Shown here: positions 62,661 to 64,000 of the stretch, one piece after another
Layout: every line of letters begins with the position of its first letter
Position numbering within the stretch: the first letter of the stretch is position 1
Assembly: GCA_032718475.1 (NCBI GenBank)
Contig: JAUCBJ010001482.1
Coordinates: 1-64,000 of the forward strand
Reading direction: 5' to 3'
DNA from: Nemertoderma westbladi
Taxonomy: Eukaryota > Xenacoelomorpha > Nemertodermatida > Nemertodermatidae
Length of the DNA stretch: 64,000 bases
Notes under the pieces: generated by a model
What the model was told of the DNA's origin: nothing
What the model saw: the letters and a program-made list of their open reading frames with translations, nothing else
Database searches by the model: none
Made by a program: the position numbers and the translations under genes

Positions 62661-63040
62661 AGTTACTACCTACAGAACCAGTTAAATACTTGTAACTTTC
62701 GAGGAGACAGTGCCAGTGACTTGAGAAAGTATGAGACAATTGGGGTTACTATTCCCAACTTGAACACAGTGTTACAACTCAGAAAACAAAGGGTTTCCAG
62801 TTATTTAACTACATACGATTATAATACGTGGGAGTGTGTTTTTAGGCTATAAGCGGCGTTTTTTCATGTTACTACCTACAGAACCAGTTAAATACTTGTA
62901 ACTTTCGAGGAGACAGTGCCAGTGACTTGAGAAAGTGTGAGACAATTGGGGTTACTATTCCCAACTTGTACACAGTGTTACAACTCAGAAAACACAGGGC
63001 TTCCAGAGTTATTTAACTATATACGAATATCACCGAACAT
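62660..63040. repeat. Tandem duplication, period about 210 bp
   Basis: TACTACCTACAGAACCAG through GAGGAGACAGTGCCAGTGAC, ACAATTGGGGTTACTATTCC and CAACTCAGAAAAC occurs at about 62664 and again at about 62872 with few changes. Confidence 0.88.
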
Positions 63041-63220
63041 CGACCGAACACGACGAACATCAACTGTCAGACTTATATTTGACTACTTCAACACTTTAGT
63101 ACAGCAGTACACATACAGACATAACACAATAAAACAACAGGCACCTACCGGTACACCTAAAACCCCACACCATACTCTCACATTAGATATATTCTCTTTT
63201 CTTTTAGTTCCATATAATTT

Positions 63221-64000
63221 CTAACTTGAGTCTATAACTCGATCTAAAATTACTTTCTTTTTTTTCCATTCAGTTCTCAAGTAAAGATAGCAGTTCAAAT
63301 CCGGGACGCTCTTTAGTGAGCACATCTCAGCCAAATTATTTCTAGAGGCTATTAGGTGAAGTTGAATTCCTTTAGTTTTCATTGTTTGCCGAATTACTGA
63401 GAGTTCTATTTTCAAGCGTTTCTCTGCGGGTTCATTAATGACAGTATTTAAGTTGTCATATAGTCCCTTGCTGTCTGTGTAGAGTTTATTAGACTTCACC
63501 TTAATACCGGTTTCACCAAGTATAGATTTAACAAATAAAGTATAATCAACAGTTGATCCTGCTGCTAATAGTTCTGCTCCGAATGTCGAACGACATACCC
63601 GCTGTATTCTATTTGAATGCCACAATAGAACATTTCTGGTGTCATCCTGATCTTGAATACCATCTCCCAAAAAACATATAAATCCAGGCTGGGAGCGTGA
63701 CTCTTCTAGATTTGCAAATCCACCATCAACAAAAGTTTCTGTAATACTGTTATTTAAGTTAATCGGTTTACAGTGAATTTGAACTGGCTCTAGGCCTTTT
63801 GCTTTGCTCAACAACTTATTTGCCGCTTTAATGTGCCTGATTTACAAGCACATAACAGAACTAAGTAAAGCCGATACTCCATAAAGTATATCTGGCCGAG
63901 TAGAATTTCCCAACCATTGAAGTGAACCTAGAATTTCTATAATTAATAGAAGGATCTATAATCATGTTCGTAAGAGTAGGCATAATCTTTTACATCTAAC
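63221..64000 (-). mobile_element. pol: Ty1/copia pol fragment (RT end and RNase H), cut by the window edge
   Basis: The minus-strand ORF at 63221-63814 encodes a copia-type RNase H: ETFVDGGFANLEESRSQPGF with the first acidic residue, RVCRSTFGAELLAAGST with Glu, LYTDSKGLYDNL with Asp, and EKRLKIELSVIRQTM. Upstream, in phase beyond a TAA near 63837-63839, the frame reads LGSLQWLGNSTRPDILYGVS, the conserved RT-RNase H junction of copia elements. The stop shows this copy is broken. RT, integrase and gag lie beyond 64000, and no LTR is visible here. Confidence 0.8.

Noticed and set aside
1-64000. tRNA and rRNA genes
   Set aside because: No cloverleaf with A/B boxes or rRNA-like segment was recognised by eye. 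A covariance-model scan would be decisive.

Overview
This is a eukaryotic, intron-containing, repeat-dense window. AT-rich intergenic DNA is mixed with short GC-richer exons that have GT..AG borders. Coding capacity is dominated by transposons of animal type: BEL/Pao, Ty3/gypsy and Ty1/copia LTR elements, RTE-like LINEs, piggyBac, hAT, Tc1/mariner-like, Mutator-like, PIF/Harbinger-like and Helitron-like DNA elements. The palindrome TAGGCCTA and its neighbours recur throughout the non-coding DNA. The retroelement mix and the LRR gene suggest a marine invertebrate, perhaps an echinoderm or hemichordate. That is an inference, because no lineage-specific gene was identified.

Layout. 1-5400: a BEL/Pao element on the minus strand, cut by the window edge. 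5446-8938: three exons of an LRRC27-like leucine-rich-repeat gene, minus strand. 9200-12240: intergenic DNA with an old tandem duplication and one possible PH-domain exon. 12246-16970: a Ty3/gypsy element, minus strand, with near-identical 164-bp LTRs, a TSD and broken ORFs. 17000-18150: repeats and a palindrome cluster. 18155-19410: a piggyBac remnant interrupted by a giant, intact BEL/Pao element at 19416-33529. That element has matching 537-bp LTRs, the 5-bp TSD GAGCT and three long ORFs. 33960-36050: GC-palindromic repeats and a 43-bp minisatellite. 36447-38190: a TIR element with TA TSD. 39248-42446: three exons of an unidentified plus-strand gene whose second intron holds a Mutator-like element. 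42800-47505: a 41-bp satellite array interrupted by a hAT element and truncated LINEs. 47510-50551: an intact RTE-like LINE, minus strand. 50780-53800: palindromes and tandem repeats. 53800-56512: a foldback structure ending in a Helitron-type 3' terminus. 57300-58700: decayed retroelement pieces. 59256-60002: a single-exon gene for a secreted, probably GPI-anchored cysteine-containing protein. 60211-62040: a gag-protease-only LTR element. 63221-64000: a Ty1/copia fragment.

The most interesting object is the giant BEL/Pao element. ORF1 encodes a charged coiled-coil protein with an Asn-rich, prion-like segment. ORF2 encodes capsid-like, zinc-knuckle, protease, RT, RNase H and integrase domains, all with visible catalytic residues, and it overlaps ORF1 in the -1 frame across a run of 11 G. 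A third ORF sits in the env position. By eye it carries a DEDD-type 3'-5' exonuclease-like domain (WRN/RRP6/EXD group) followed by three CCHC zinc knuckles. A palindromic tandem repeat array separates ORF2 from ORF3.

The two partial host genes (8938 leftward, 39248 rightward) are divergently oriented, and mostly transposons lie between them. Host gene models rest on splice-site and phase agreement only.
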